Assembly (NCBI RefSeq): GCF_002017875.1
Contig: NZ_MUFV01000001.1
Span: 1,079,501-1,143,500, forward strand
Length of the DNA stretch: 64,000 nucleotides
DNA from: Deinococcus sp. LM3
GTDB lineage: Bacteria > Deinococcota > Deinococci > Deinococcales > Deinococcaceae
Direction: 5' to 3'
Made by a program: the position numbers and the translations under genes
The notes under the pieces: model-generated
What the model was told of the DNA's origin: nothing
The model's database searches: none
What the model saw: the letters and a program-made list of their open reading frames with translations, nothing else
Shown here: in pieces, positions 39,938 through 48,411 of the stretch
How the letters are laid out: each line of letters opens with the position of its first letter
Position numbering within the stretch: position 1 is the stretch's first letter

Positions 39938-40381
39938 TCAGTCGGCTTCGGGCGGGTGGGGCAGGGCGACCTTGCGGAACCAGAAGTTCCCCAGGGTGCG
40001 GATCACGTCCTCGAATTCCAGCAGGCTGACGGGTTTGGGAATGTAGGCGTTGGCGTGCAGGTTGTAGCTGCGCCAGATGTCGCTCTCGGCGCGGCTGGTG
40101 GTCAGGACGATCACGGGGATGCTGCGCAGACTGGCGTCCTCTTTCAGGATGTCCAGCAGTTCCAGGCCGGTCATGCGGGGCATGTTCAGGTCCATCAGGA
40201 TCACGTCCGGGCGCGGGGCCTGGGGGTGCGGGCCGGCGCGGCGCAGGAAGTTCAGGGCGTCCAGGCCGTCGCGGGCGTGGTGCAGGCGGTGTGGGAACTG
40301 GGCGTCCTCGAAGGCTTCCCGCGTGAGCATCACGTCGGCCGGGTTGTCCTCGACAAGCAGAATTTCGACGGGTTCGGTCAT
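39938..40381 (-). CDS. Single-domain response regulator
   Basis: A 147-residue CheY-like receiver with no output domain: EILLVEDNPADVMLTREAF, phospho-acceptor Asp64 in ILMDLNMPRMTG, VLTTSRAESDI and Lys116 in YIPKPVSL. This subtype (Rcp1-like) commonly pairs with phytochrome-type or CHASE3 kinases. Its ATG overlaps the kinase stop (ATGA), so kinase and regulator are co-translated. With no output domain it must act by protein contact. Confidence 0.95.
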   Translation of the reverse strand: MTEPVEILLVEDNPADVMLTREAFEDAQFPHRLHHARDGLDALNFLRRAGPHPQAPRPDVILMDLNMPRMTGLELLDILKEDASLRSIPVIVLTTSRAESDIWRSYNLHANAYIPKPVSLLEFEDVIRTLGNFWFRKVALPHPPEAD

Positions 40382-42000
40382 GCGTGCTTCTCCTGGGGCG
40401 GGGTGGGTTCTGGCAGGTCCGGGGTGGTCACGACAGGCAGCGCGAGGTGGAAGGTGCTGCCCTGGCCGGGTTCGCTGTCCAGCCACAGTTGCCCGCCGAG
40501 CTGTTCGGCGGCGCTGCGCGTGACGGCCAGCCCGATGCCGCTGCCCGGGTACTCGTCCATGCCGTGCAGCCGCTGGAAGACCCCGAAGATGCGTTCATGG
40601 TACTCGGGCGCGATGCCGATGCCGTTGTCCTGCACGTGAAAGACCCAGCGGTCCTGCCCGGCGTGCCGGGTGCGTTCGGCGCTGACCTGCACGAGCGCCG
40701 GGCGGGTGGGGTCGCGGAATTTCAGGGCGTTCCCGATCAGGTTCTGCAGGATGTGCCGCATCAGTTCCGGGTTGGAGAGGATGACCGGCAGCCCGTGGGC
40801 CGTCACCTGCGCCTGCGCGCTCAGAATCTGCTGTTCCAGGTCGGCGGTGATGTCGCGGACCAGCGCGGCCGTGTCGACCGGCTGCGTGGCGCGCGGGGCG
40901 TTGCGCACGCGGGAGTACGCCAGCAGGTCCTGGATCAGGGTCTTCATACGTTGCGTGGCCGAGGTCGTGAACGCGATGTACTGGTCGGCGCGTTCGTCCA
41001 GTTGCCCCTGGTAACGGCGGGCGAGCAGTTCGGTGTAACTGCCGATGGTGCGCAGGGGTTCTTGCAGGTCGTGGCTGGCGACGTACGCGAACTGTTCGAG
41101 TTCGCGGTTGCTTCGTTCCAGGTGGGTGTTGCTGGCGCGCAGGGCCTCGGCGCTCTCACGCAGGGCCTGTTCGCGCTCCTGCACGGCGGCCGCCATGACG
41201 TCGAACTGCTCGCCCAGTTGCGCGAGTTCCCGCACGGGCATGACCGGCATGCGGCGCTGGTACTGCCCGGCGGCGATGTCGGTGGCCCCGGCGTTCAGGT
41301 CGTTCAGGCTGTGGGTGACGGTGCGGGTCACGCGGTACGCGGTCAGCAGCAGCAGCGCCAGCGAGAGCAGCAGGCCGCCCACCGTCAGGGTCCGCACGGT
41401 GGCCAGGGTGGACTGGCTGGCGGTCGTGGCGGCGCTCAGGCGGCCGCTCTCGTTGGTGCGCATGACGGACATGATGTCGCGCGCGTCGTTCAGCAGGTCG
41501 CGGCCCTTGCCCTGCTGGACCAGACTCGCGGCCTGCGCCAGCGAGTCGCTGCGCGCCGCGATCTCGGGCCGGGCGGCGTCCTCCTGCCAGCGCAGCACGA
41601 GGCTCTGCACGCGGGCGAGGTTCGTGCGTTGCAGGTCCGTGACGCTCAGGTCGTGCAGGGCGAACACCGCCGCCCGGAAGGCCGCGTCACCCTCCCGGTA
41701 CGGAGCGAGAAAGTCGGGGTCGCCGGTGATGACGTACCCGCGTTCGCCGTTCTCCATGACGGAAAGCTGGGTGTTCAGGTCGTTCAGCAGCAGCATCCGC
41801 GTCTGCGCGTCCGATACGAGACGCAGCTGGTCCTCGTTGCGGTGCACGCCGACCGTGACGGCCACCCCCACTCCCAGCAGCAGCGTGAACGGCAGCAGGA
41901 ACGGCCGCAGCAGGAAGCTCCGCAGGCTGGGGCGTCCGGCGCGGCGGCGCGGCGCGGTGGCAGGTGCAAGGTCGGGCGGGCGGGAGGCGGGGGCGGCCAT
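40378..42000 (-). CDS. CHASE3-domain sensor histidine kinase
   Basis: About 540 residues. A membrane helix (~25-45), then a periplasmic CHASE3 four-helix sensor (~50-185, with GERGYVITGDPDFLAPYREG), a second helix (~190-215) and HAMP. A coiled coil leads to HisKA with phospho-His310 in SHDLQEPLRTIGSY and HATPase (N box LIGNALKFRDPTRP, VQDNGIGIAPE, GSGIGLAV). The H-box type matches phytochrome-like kinases. It phosphorylates the coupled single-domain regulator. A TACAAT hexamer at 42010-42015 overlaps an in-frame ATG at 42012, so ATG 42000 is preferred. Confidence 0.92.
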   Translation of the reverse strand: MAAPASRPPDLAPATAPRRRAGRPSLRSFLLRPFLLPFTLLLGVGVAVTVGVHRNEDQLRLVSDAQTRMLLLNDLNTQLSVMENGERGYVITGDPDFLAPYREGDAAFRAAVFALHDLSVTDLQRTNLARVQSLVLRWQEDAARPEIAARSDSLAQAASLVQQGKGRDLLNDARDIMSVMRTNESGRLSAATTASQSTLATVRTLTVGGLLLSLALLLLTAYRVTRTVTHSLNDLNAGATDIAAGQYQRRMPVMPVRELAQLGEQFDVMAAAVQEREQALRESAEALRASNTHLERSNRELEQFAYVASHDLQEPLRTIGSYTELLARRYQGQLDERADQYIAFTTSATQRMKTLIQDLLAYSRVRNAPRATQPVDTAALVRDITADLEQQILSAQAQVTAHGLPVILSNPELMRHILQNLIGNALKFRDPTRPALVQVSAERTRHAGQDRWVFHVQDNGIGIAPEYHERIFGVFQRLHGMDEYPGSGIGLAVTRSAAEQLGGQLWLDSEPGQGSTFHLALPVVTTPDLPEPTPPQEKHA

Positions 42001-42113
42001 GTCGGCCCGCATTGTAGGGCCCCCGCTCCCGCTGCCCGGTTCGCAGCGGCGGGCCGGGCCAGCCGACCGGACGTGACACCCGGTTATTTTGTACCCGGTT
42101 CACTGCGGCGCGG

Positions 42114-42119
42114 TAGAGT
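42114..42119 (+). promoter_or_regulatory. Leaderless-type -10 hexamer of the enoyl-CoA isomerase gene
   Basis: TAGAGT, six bases before the ATG at 42126. Confidence 0.5.
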
Positions 42120-42125
42120 AAACGC

Positions 42126-42863
42126 ATGACATTTCAGAACGTGAGTCTCACCCACGCGGGTGAGGTCGCCACACTGACCCTGACAAGCAAGAAGGGCAGC
42201 ATGGGACCGACCTTCTGGCCCGAGATCCCGCGCGTCCTGGCGGAGCTGGGCAGCGCCCGCGCGCTGATCCTGCGCGGCCAGGACCTGTTCAGCGCCGGTC
42301 TGGATGTCCGGGCCAGCGCCCCGGTCATCGCCCCCACCCTCGGGAATCCCGACGCGTTCGCCGCCGTGGTGGCCGAGATGCACGCCGCCATCGACGCGTT
42401 CGCCGCGCTGCCCATCCCGGTGATCGCCGCCGTGCACGGCTGGTGCATCGGCGCGGGCCTGGAACTGATCAGCGCCTGCGACCTGCGCGTCGCCAGCGCG
42501 GACGCCCGCTTCAGCCTCCCCGAGGTGCGGCTCGGCATCACCGCCGACCTGGGCGGCCTGCAACGCCTGCCACACCTGATCGGCACGGGCCGCACCGCGC
42601 ACCTGGCCCTGACCGGCGACCCCATCGACGCGCCCACCGCCGAACGCTGGGGCCTGATCACCGAAATCCTGCCCACCCCGGACGCCCTGTTCGAGCGGGC
42701 AGACACCCTCGCCGCGGGGCTGGCCGCCCTGCCGCCCCGCGCGGTCGAGGGCACCAAACGCACCCTGCAAGAGCACCTGCCTCACGCTCAGAGTCTGGAG
42801 GCGGCCGTGCGCTGGAACGCCCAGCACATGACCGCCGGCGGCCTCGCACAGGCCCTGAAGTAA
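42126..42863 (+). CDS. Crotonase, probable dienoyl-CoA isomerase
   Basis: A 245-residue crotonase-fold protein. The oxyanion-hole segments are FSAGLDVRA and [18 protein letters not shown], and the active-site region reads [20 protein letters not shown]. The ADxGxLQRLP pattern with an Asp is the mark of delta3,5-delta2,4-dienoyl-CoA isomerases (ECH1 type) rather than of hydratases. It would reposition double bonds of unsaturated fatty acids for beta-oxidation. The next gene, a dienoyl-CoA reductase, fits that pathway. Confidence 0.88.
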   Translation: MTFQNVSLTHAGEVATLTLTSKKGSMGPTFWPEIPRVLAELGSARALILRGQDLFSAGLDVRASAPVIAPTLGNPDAFAAVVAEMHAAIDAFAALPIPVIAAVHGWCIGAGLELISACDLRVASADARFSLPEVRLGITADLGGLQRLPHLIGTGRTAHLALTGDPIDAPTAERWGLITEILPTPDALFERADTLAAGLAALPPRAVEGTKRTLQEHLPHAQSLEAAVRWNAQHMTAGGLAQALK

Positions 42864-42898
42864 GGCCGGCTCCCCCGACCCCCGACCCCCGAACCACG

Positions 42899-42933
42899 CC
42901 CCATTCCCCATTCCCCATTCCCCATTCCCCATC
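42899..42933. repeat. Heptanucleotide tandem repeat, CCCCATT
   Basis: Four exact copies and a fifth with one change (CCCCATC), in the gap between the isomerase and reductase genes. The last copy runs into the AAGGAG ribosome-binding site of the reductase. Confidence 0.9.
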
Positions 42934-42948
42934 CCAAGGAGACCCCAC

Positions 42949-43815
42949 ATGACCCAGACCCCCACCCTCGGCACCCTGCAACCCGGCACCGCCGACAGCA
43001 CCTTCCGCCCCGACCTGCTGGCCAGCAAGCACGCCCTGATCACCGGCGGCGGCAGCGGCATCAACCTCGGCATCGCGCAGAGCTTCGCCGCACACGGCTG
43101 CAAGGTGACCATCCTGGGCCGCAACCTCGAAAAAGCCCAGAAGGCCGCTCAGGGCATCATCGACGCGGGCGGGCAGGCCCTCGGCGTCAGCGCCGACGTG
43201 CGCGACATCGCCGCCATGCAGGCCGCCGCCGCGCAGGCCGTGGAAGCCTTCGGCCCGTTCGACATCGTCCTCGCCGGAGCCGCCGGGAACTTCCCCGCAC
43301 CGGTCGACGGCATCAGCCCCAACGGCTTCAAGACCGTCGTCGAGATCGACCTGCTCGGCACGTACCACACCATCAAAGCCTGCGCGCCCCACCTGACCAC
43401 CCCCGGCGGGAACATCCTGAGCATCAGCGCCTACGGCATCCCCGTCCCCATGCAGGCGCACGTCGTCGCCGCCAAGGCCGGCGTGGACGCCCTGACCCGC
43501 ACCCTCGCCATCGAATGGGGCCTGCGCGGCATCCGCGTGAACGCCATCATCCCCGGTCCCATCGACGGCACCGAAGGCATGGCCCGCCTCGCCCCCGACG
43601 AGAAGACCCGCCACCAGTTCATGAGCACCGTCCCGCTGGGCCGCTTCGGCATCCCCCAGGACATCGCCAACGCCGCCCTGTTCCTCGTCAGTGACGCCGC
43701 CAGCTACGTCACGGGCGTCATCCTGCCCGTCGACGGCGGCCAGAACATGCTCGGCGGCGCCCCCCAGTACCAGATGTACCAGCAGATGGGCCTCGCCCTG
43801 CCCAAGAAAGACTGA
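42949..43815 (+). CDS. 2,4-dienoyl-CoA reductase-like SDR
   Basis: A 288-residue classical SDR. NADP site: [18 protein letters not shown], and [10 protein letters not shown] with Arg for the 2'-phosphate. The peroxisomal DECR2 pattern is seen: [52 protein letters not shown] (Lys in [18 protein letters not shown], no typical Tyr), then [19 protein letters not shown]. It reduces dienoyl-CoA with NADPH in unsaturated fatty-acid oxidation. AAGGAG precedes the ATG. Confidence 0.92.
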   Translation: MTQTPTLGTLQPGTADSTFRPDLLASKHALITGGGSGINLGIAQSFAAHGCKVTILGRNLEKAQKAAQGIIDAGGQALGVSADVRDIAAMQAAAAQAVEAFGPFDIVLAGAAGNFPAPVDGISPNGFKTVVEIDLLGTYHTIKACAPHLTTPGGNILSISAYGIPVPMQAHVVAAKAGVDALTRTLAIEWGLRGIRVNAIIPGPIDGTEGMARLAPDEKTRHQFMSTVPLGRFGIPQDIANAALFLVSDAASYVTGVILPVDGGQNMLGGAPQYQMYQQMGLALPKKD

Positions 43816-43854
43816 GCCACCTCACCTGAGCCTCCTGACCATGCCCGCGGCCGG

Positions 43855-43860
43855 TACGCT
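43855..43860 (+). promoter_or_regulatory. Leaderless-type -10 hexamer of the LRR gene
   Basis: TACGCT, six bases before the ATG at 43867. Confidence 0.5.
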
Positions 43861-43866
43861 GCGGGC

Positions 43867-44799
43867 ATGTCTGCTGCCCTGATGCCCACTCACCAGCATC
43901 TTTCCGAGGTCCGGGGGGCAGCGCTGCTGGCCGCGCCGGACTGGTCGGGGGTGCGGCGCGTGAATCTGGATGGGCTGGGCCTGAGCGGGCTGCCGGAGCG
44001 GAAGGCCGCGCCGGACATGACTGCATTCAGCGTGTACGACAACGCGCTGACGGTCGTGCCGGACTGGGTGTGGACGCGCACCGGGTTGCGGACGCTGAAC
44101 CTGTCCGCCAACCGGTTCCAGAGGCTGCCGGACGCGCTGGGTGACCTGCGCGAGCTGCGGATGCTGGACCTGGGGCACAACGCGCTGGACGCCCTGCCGG
44201 ACGTGTTCGGCGGGCTGGGTCGGCTGGCGTTCCTGTACCTGAGCCACAACGGGCTGACGGCCCTGCCGGAGTCCATGCGGCACCTGGGGTCGCTGACGTA
44301 CCTGAACGTCACGGATAATGCCCTGACGCGCCTGCCGGACTGGCTGGGCGAGCTGCGCGCCCTGACGGAACTGAGGCTGTATGGCAACCCGCTGGAGGCC
44401 CTGCCGGAGAGCCTCGGGGCGCTGGGCAATCTGCGGGAACTGCACGTCATGAACACCCGCCTGACAGGGGTGCCCGCCAGCCTGGGCGGGTGCGGGGCGC
44501 TGGAGGTACTCGACCTTCAGGGCAACGCGCTGACGGCACTGCCGGACTCGCTGGGGCAACTGGCGCGCCTGACGACCCTGAACCTGCGCTTCAACGCGCT
44601 GACACACCTTCCGGACACGCTGGGCGACCTGGGCACGCTGCACACCCTCGACCTGCGTGCCAACGGGCTGACCACCCTCCCTGAGGGGCTGGCGCACCTG
44701 CCGGGGCTGCGGAAACTCGACCTGCGCTGGAACCGCATCGAACGCCTGCCGGACGCTTTCGACGCGCTGATCGCGCGGGGCTGTCAGGTGTACCTGTAG
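43867..44799 (+). CDS. Leucine-rich-repeat protein
   Basis: A 310-residue protein made almost wholly of about ten 23-residue leucine-rich repeats, for example LRTLNLSANRFQRLPDALGD and LRMLDLGHNALDALPDVFGG. The short period and LPxxLGxL motif match the bacterial/plant-like LRR class that forms a protein-binding solenoid. There is no signal peptide, so it is probably cytosolic. It ends with a short cap (ERLPDAFDALIARGCQVYL). The partner is unknown; it is not linked to an effector or kinase domain here. Confidence 0.9.
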   Translation: MSAALMPTHQHLSEVRGAALLAAPDWSGVRRVNLDGLGLSGLPERKAAPDMTAFSVYDNALTVVPDWVWTRTGLRTLNLSANRFQRLPDALGDLRELRMLDLGHNALDALPDVFGGLGRLAFLYLSHNGLTALPESMRHLGSLTYLNVTDNALTRLPDWLGELRALTELRLYGNPLEALPESLGALGNLRELHVMNTRLTGVPASLGGCGALEVLDLQGNALTALPDSLGQLARLTTLNLRFNALTHLPDTLGDLGTLHTLDLRANGLTTLPEGLAHLPGLRKLDLRWNRIERLPDAFDALIARGCQVYL

Positions 44800-44982
44800 G
44801 GGTCGTGAACCTGGGCTGCGGCGGTGGCCGATCTGTGCGCGGGGTGGATGAAGGAACGTTCAATGCCTGTCCGGTCAGGTGATCGTTCTGGTCAGTGGGT
44901 CGGGAAAAGTGCGTGTGGGTGGTCGGGTCGCCCCGATGGGAAGCAACATGATGCCGGAGTCAGCCCGACCTGCTCATAGTTT

Positions 44983-45006
44983 TCATAATTGATTTCTGGA
45001 TTATGA
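44983..45006 (+). promoter_or_regulatory. Candidate operator and promoter region of nadV
   Basis: The inverted repeat TCATAAT-(10 bases)-ATTATGA lies in a markedly AT-rich stretch 34 bp before the nadV start. CATAAT inside it could serve as a -10. The regulator is unknown; NAD-linked repressors are candidates. Confidence 0.5.
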
Positions 45007-45039
45007 GTCAAGACAAGGCGTCACCATAGGAGGCACCCC

Positions 45040-46434
45040 ATGACCACCCGCACCCCCCTCAGCGACGACAACCTGATCCTCGACACCGACTCCTACAAGA
45101 GCAGCCACTTCCTCCAGTACCCCACAGGAACCACCCGCCTGTTCTCCTACCTGGAATCGCGCGGCGGCCGGTACCCGCAGACCCGCTTCTTCGGACTGCA
45201 GTACATCCTCGACCGCTACCTGACCCGCCGGATCACTGCCGAGATGGTCGAGGAAGCCCGCACGCTGATCGAAGCGCACGGCGAACCCTTCCCCTATGAC
45301 GGCTGGATGCGCATCGTGAACGTGCACGGCGGCCGCCTGCCCCTGCACATCCGCGCCGTTCCGGAAGGCACGCTGGTGCCCATCCACAACGTCCTGATGA
45401 CCTGCACGAATACCGACCCCGAACTGCCCTGGCTGCCCGGCTGGTTCGAGACCATGCTGATGCGCGTCTGGTACCCCACCACCGTCGCCACGCAGAGCTA
45501 CTTCATCCGCGAGATCATCCGCGCCGCGCTGGAGAAGACCAGCGACCACGCCGCCGAGGAACTCCCGTTCAAACTGCACGACTTCGGTTCCAGGGGCGTG
45601 AGCAGCCGCGAGAGCGCCGGCATCGGCGGCCTCGCGCACCTGATCAACTTCCAGGGCAGCGACACCCTCGAAGCCCTGCGCGTGGGGCGCAACCACTACG
45701 ACAGCGACCTCGCAGGTTTCAGCATCCCCGCCGCCGAACACAGCACCATCACCAGCTGGGGCAAGGAACACGAGGTCGACGCGTACCGCAACATGATCAC
45801 CCGCTTCAGCCGCCCCGGCAGCGTGTACGCCGTCGTCAGCGACTCCTACGACCTCAAGAACGCCATCAACCACCTCTGGGGCGACACCCTGAGACAGCAG
45901 GTCATCGAATCCGGCGGCACCCTGGTCGTCCGGCCCGACAGCGGCGAACCCCCCGCCATGGTCCGCCTCGCCGTGAACGCCCTGGCCGCCAAGTACGGCA
46001 CCAGCACCAACAGCAAAGGCTACAAGGTCCTGAACCACGTCCGCGTCATCCAGGGCGACGGCATCGACGAACACACCATCCGCCAGATCCTCGACAACCT
46101 CGACGTGGACGGCTACAGCGCCGAGAACGTGAGCTTCGGCATGGGCGGAGCCCTCCTCCAGAAAGTCGACCGCGACACGCAGCGCTTCGCGTACAAGGCC
46201 AGCGCCGGCCTGATCGACGGCGAGTACCGCGGCATCTACAAAGACCCCGTCACCGACCCCGGCAAACGCAGCAAGGACGGCGTCCTCGACCTCGTGCAGG
46301 AAGGCGGCCGCATGGTCACGAAAGCGTACAAAACGTTTGATACGGACTTCCCCGGCAGCCTGCTGCGCACCGTGTACCGCGACGGCGAACTGCTGGTGCG
46401 GGACACGCTGGAGGCAGTGCGGGGACGGGCCTGA
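45040..46434 (+). CDS. nadV: Nicotinamide phosphoribosyltransferase
   Basis: A 464-residue NAMPT/NadV enzyme that joins nicotinamide and PRPP to give NMN, the first step of non-deamidating NAD salvage. Conserved parts: DTDSYKSSHFLQYP, YFESRG-like SYLESRGG, HDFGSRGVSSRESA, the catalytic His234 in IPAAEHSTITSW, VSDSYDL, VVRPDSGEPP and IQGDGIDEHTI. The length fits. Unlike many neighbours it has a strong AGGAGG (45028-45033) and an AT-rich promoter with a palindrome. It heads the NAD salvage island that ends with pnuC and nadR. Confidence 0.96.
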   Translation: MTTRTPLSDDNLILDTDSYKSSHFLQYPTGTTRLFSYLESRGGRYPQTRFFGLQYILDRYLTRRITAEMVEEARTLIEAHGEPFPYDGWMRIVNVHGGRLPLHIRAVPEGTLVPIHNVLMTCTNTDPELPWLPGWFETMLMRVWYPTTVATQSYFIREIIRAALEKTSDHAAEELPFKLHDFGSRGVSSRESAGIGGLAHLINFQGSDTLEALRVGRNHYDSDLAGFSIPAAEHSTITSWGKEHEVDAYRNMITRFSRPGSVYAVVSDSYDLKNAINHLWGDTLRQQVIESGGTLVVRPDSGEPPAMVRLAVNALAAKYGTSTNSKGYKVLNHVRVIQGDGIDEHTIRQILDNLDVDGYSAENVSFGMGGALLQKVDRDTQRFAYKASAGLIDGEYRGIYKDPVTDPGKRSKDGVLDLVQEGGRMVTKAYKTFDTDFPGSLLRTVYRDGELLVRDTLEAVRGRA

Positions 46435-46453
46435 TATAGCGCCATGCTATAAT
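46435..46453 (+). promoter_or_regulatory. higBA promoter and operator palindrome
   Basis: The perfect inverted repeat TATAGC-GCCAT-GCTATA (46435-46451) overlaps a consensus TATAAT (46448-46453). It starts one base after the nadV stop. TATAAT is seven bases before an ATG, so the toxin-antitoxin message may be leaderless and self-repressed by the antitoxin. Confidence 0.7.
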
Positions 46454-46460
46454 CATGGGC

Positions 46461-46757
46461 ATGGGCATGAACGCGTTGACACTGGCCGTGCTGATCGCGT
46501 TCTGGACCGAGCACCCGGACGCCGAGAAGCCCCTGCGCGAGTGGTACCGGCTGGTCCGCGCACGCGAGTACACCTCGTTCGCCGACGTGAAAACGGACTT
46601 CGGCAGCGCCGACTGGGTGCAGGGATTCCTCGTGTTCGACATCAGCGGCAACCGGTACCGTCTGATCGTCCGCCCGAACTTCGCCGGGAGACGCTTCTAC
46701 ATCGCGGGCGTGTACACCCACCGGCAGTACGACGCCTGGACGAAGGAGTTGAGGTGA
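46461..46757 (+). CDS. higB: HigB-type mRNA interferase toxin
   Basis: A 98-residue HigB_toxin (RelE superfamily) protein. Family features: AFWTEHPDAEKPLREWYRLV, a central KTDFGSADWVQG, VFDISGNRYRLIVRPNF and the C-terminal HRQYDAW. Such toxins cut mRNA at the ribosome. Three in-frame ATGs occur (46455, 46461, 46467); 46461 lies seven bases from TATAAT, 46467 gives the start closest to homologues. The toxin gene precedes the antitoxin, as usual for higBA. It is embedded in the NAD salvage island. Confidence 0.88.
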   Translation: MGMNALTLAVLIAFWTEHPDAEKPLREWYRLVRAREYTSFADVKTDFGSADWVQGFLVFDISGNRYRLIVRPNFAGRRFYIAGVYTHRQYDAWTKELR

Positions 46758-46759
46758 CC

Positions 46760-47176
46760 ATGACGAACTTTCCGGAAATCACGCGTTCCTTCCAGGAGCT
46801 GAGCGGGCTGGCCCCCGAATTCTTCATGGACATCCGCACCGACGATGATCTGGCGCGCGCCACGGCGTTCCTGTACACCTTCGACTTCGAGGTCAAGGGC
46901 GAGGAGCCGCACCCGCTGGACCCCCTGGCGGAACTGCTGACGCAGCGCATCACGGCGTACGAGGCCCGGCGATTCCCGGTACCAGACGCAGACGGACCGG
47001 ACATGCTGGCCTTCCTGCTCCAGCAGCGGCCCCTGACGCAGCAGGCACTGGCCGCCGCCACCGGCATTCCGCAGAGCACCATCAGCGACCTGCTGCGGCG
47101 GCGACGGGCGTTCACGGCAGATCACGCGCGGAAGCTGGGCGCGTTCTTTCAGGTGAATCCCGGGATGTTCCTCTGA
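46760..47176 (+). CDS. higA: HigA-type antitoxin with helix-turn-helix
   Basis: A 138-residue antitoxin. The C-terminal HTH (PLTQQALAAATGIPQSTISD, then LLRRRRAFTADHARKLGAFF) is the XRE-like DNA-binding part that should repress the palindrome upstream. The N-terminal part (DPLAELLTQRITAYE) would bind the toxin. A GTG at 46754 would overlap the toxin stop as GTGA; ATG 46760 is the alternative. Its own stop overlaps the next gene's probable CTG start. Confidence 0.87.
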   Translation: MTNFPEITRSFQELSGLAPEFFMDIRTDDDLARATAFLYTFDFEVKGEEPHPLDPLAELLTQRITAYEARRFPVPDADGPDMLAFLLQQRPLTQQALAAATGIPQSTISDLLRRRRAFTADHARKLGAFFQVNPGMFL

Positions 47177-47817
47177 ACGCCCTGACCCCCCTCCTCCCGG
47201 CCCTGCGCTCCCTGGAACCGCTGGGCCTCCCCTCCTCTTCCCTGCCGGAGTGGTTCGCCTATGCAAACGAGCGGCAGGCGGCGCGGCTGGCCGTGCATGT
47301 GCAGGCCGAGTTCGCTGCGCTGCTGCGGGCCTTCGCGGGGTCGGTGGATCACGCCTACCTGCGTTCCGGTGCCTTCCAGGCGAACGTGGTGCAGGCGGTG
47401 CGGGCGGCGGAGGTCGCGGAGTCCGAGGACAAGCTGCGCTTCATCGCGCGGTCGCTGGCGGGGTGCGTGCTGGCCTTCCCGCCGCCCGCGCCGGACAAGT
47501 TCCAGACCATGCGCGTGATCGAGGGTCTGTCTGACCGGGAGTTGCGGGTATTCGTGGGTCTGTTCGACCTGCTCGACCCGATCGACCCGTTCGCGGACAG
47601 CCTGCCCGTGAACGGCACGGCGACGGTGGCTGGGCTGTCCCGGCAGGAGTTCGCCTCCGCGCTGCTGGGGCTGGCGCAACAGGGATTCCTGAGCCGGGCG
47701 GACGTGCGCCGGGACGAGTGGAGCGAGCCGGAAGCCGCGTGGACGCTCACGGCGCTGGCGCGTCAGGTGGCCGTGCTGACGCGACTGGGCGGGAATGAGT
47801 GGGAAGGAGACTTATGA
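47173..47817 (+). CDS. Hypothetical protein coupled to higBA (probable CTG start)
   Basis: 214 residues if read from CTG at 47173. No ATG, GTG or TTG exists in frame before GTG 47293, yet the intervening codons read as ordinary protein (NALTPLLPALRSLEPLGLP, LPEWFAYANERQAARLAV). The CTG overlaps the higA stop as CTGA. The protein is helical; the region SDRELRVFVGLFDLLDPIDP ... SRQEFASALLGLAQQGFL may be a winged helix. Family not recognised. Its stop overlaps the next start as ATGA, tying it to both neighbours. Confidence 0.7.
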   Translation: MNALTPLLPALRSLEPLGLPSSSLPEWFAYANERQAARLAVHVQAEFAALLRAFAGSVDHAYLRSGAFQANVVQAVRAAEVAESEDKLRFIARSLAGCVLAFPPPAPDKFQTMRVIEGLSDRELRVFVGLFDLLDPIDPFADSLPVNGTATVAGLSRQEFASALLGLAQQGFLSRADVRRDEWSEPEAAWTLTALARQVAVLTRLGGNEWEGDL

Positions 47818-48398
47818 ACGGTGATCTGAACGTGCCCTTACAGTTGGAGCGTCTGGTGGCGTACCGGGCGGATGGGTCGGTGTCGCCGGTGGTGGTGGCG
47901 GGTCGTCTGTCGCCGGACGGGGTGTTCGGTTGGCCGGAGCAGTTGGGAGAAGCGGCGAGTGCCGGGGCCGTGCAGGAGGGCGTGGCGTTTGCTGCGGCGC
48001 TGGCGGGGGCCATGTCGTCCCTGACCGAATCGAGCGACACGGACACGCCGTACGTGCCGTTCGTGCTGCCGCGCGCGTTCACGCCAGAGGAGCTGGGCCG
48101 CGTGGACTGGCTGGGCCTGCTGCCCCTCCCGACCGGCGAGGTCGAGGTGGAGGTGACCGGATCGGACTTCCGCGTGGCGGAGCGGCTGGCGCGGCGTGAG
48201 GCGGACGGGAACGCAGCGGACTTCTACGCGCCGGAGGAAGTGCAGGCCATCCGGGCGGCGCAGGCGTTGTTCCTGGCCCATCCGGAGCGGCGGCTGGTGA
48301 CGGTCACGGCGGGTCGCGTGGCGCTGCTGCTGATCGACTTGGCGCGACTGCCGCTGGGTGCGTGGGCGGGCGTGGCGACCCTGCGGATCGAGACGTGA
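47814..48398 (+). CDS. Hypothetical protein, fourth gene of the higBA unit
   Basis: A 194-residue protein of mixed alpha/beta type that I do not recognise. It opens with NVPLQLERLVAYRADGSVSP and has an acidic middle and a hydrophobic C-terminal stretch (VTVTAGRVALLLIDLARLPL) too short and broken to be a sure membrane helix. It has no cysteines and no nuclease or nucleotide motif. AAGGAG and an ATGA overlap place it in one operon with the preceding gene and probably with higBA. Confidence 0.72.
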   Translation: MNGDLNVPLQLERLVAYRADGSVSPVVVAGRLSPDGVFGWPEQLGEAASAGAVQEGVAFAAALAGAMSSLTESSDTDTPYVPFVLPRAFTPEELGRVDWLGLLPLPTGEVEVEVTGSDFRVAERLARREADGNAADFYAPEEVQAIRAAQALFLAHPERRLVTVTAGRVALLLIDLARLPLGAWAGVATLRIET

Positions 48399-48411
48399 AC
48401 GGGGGGCACGC

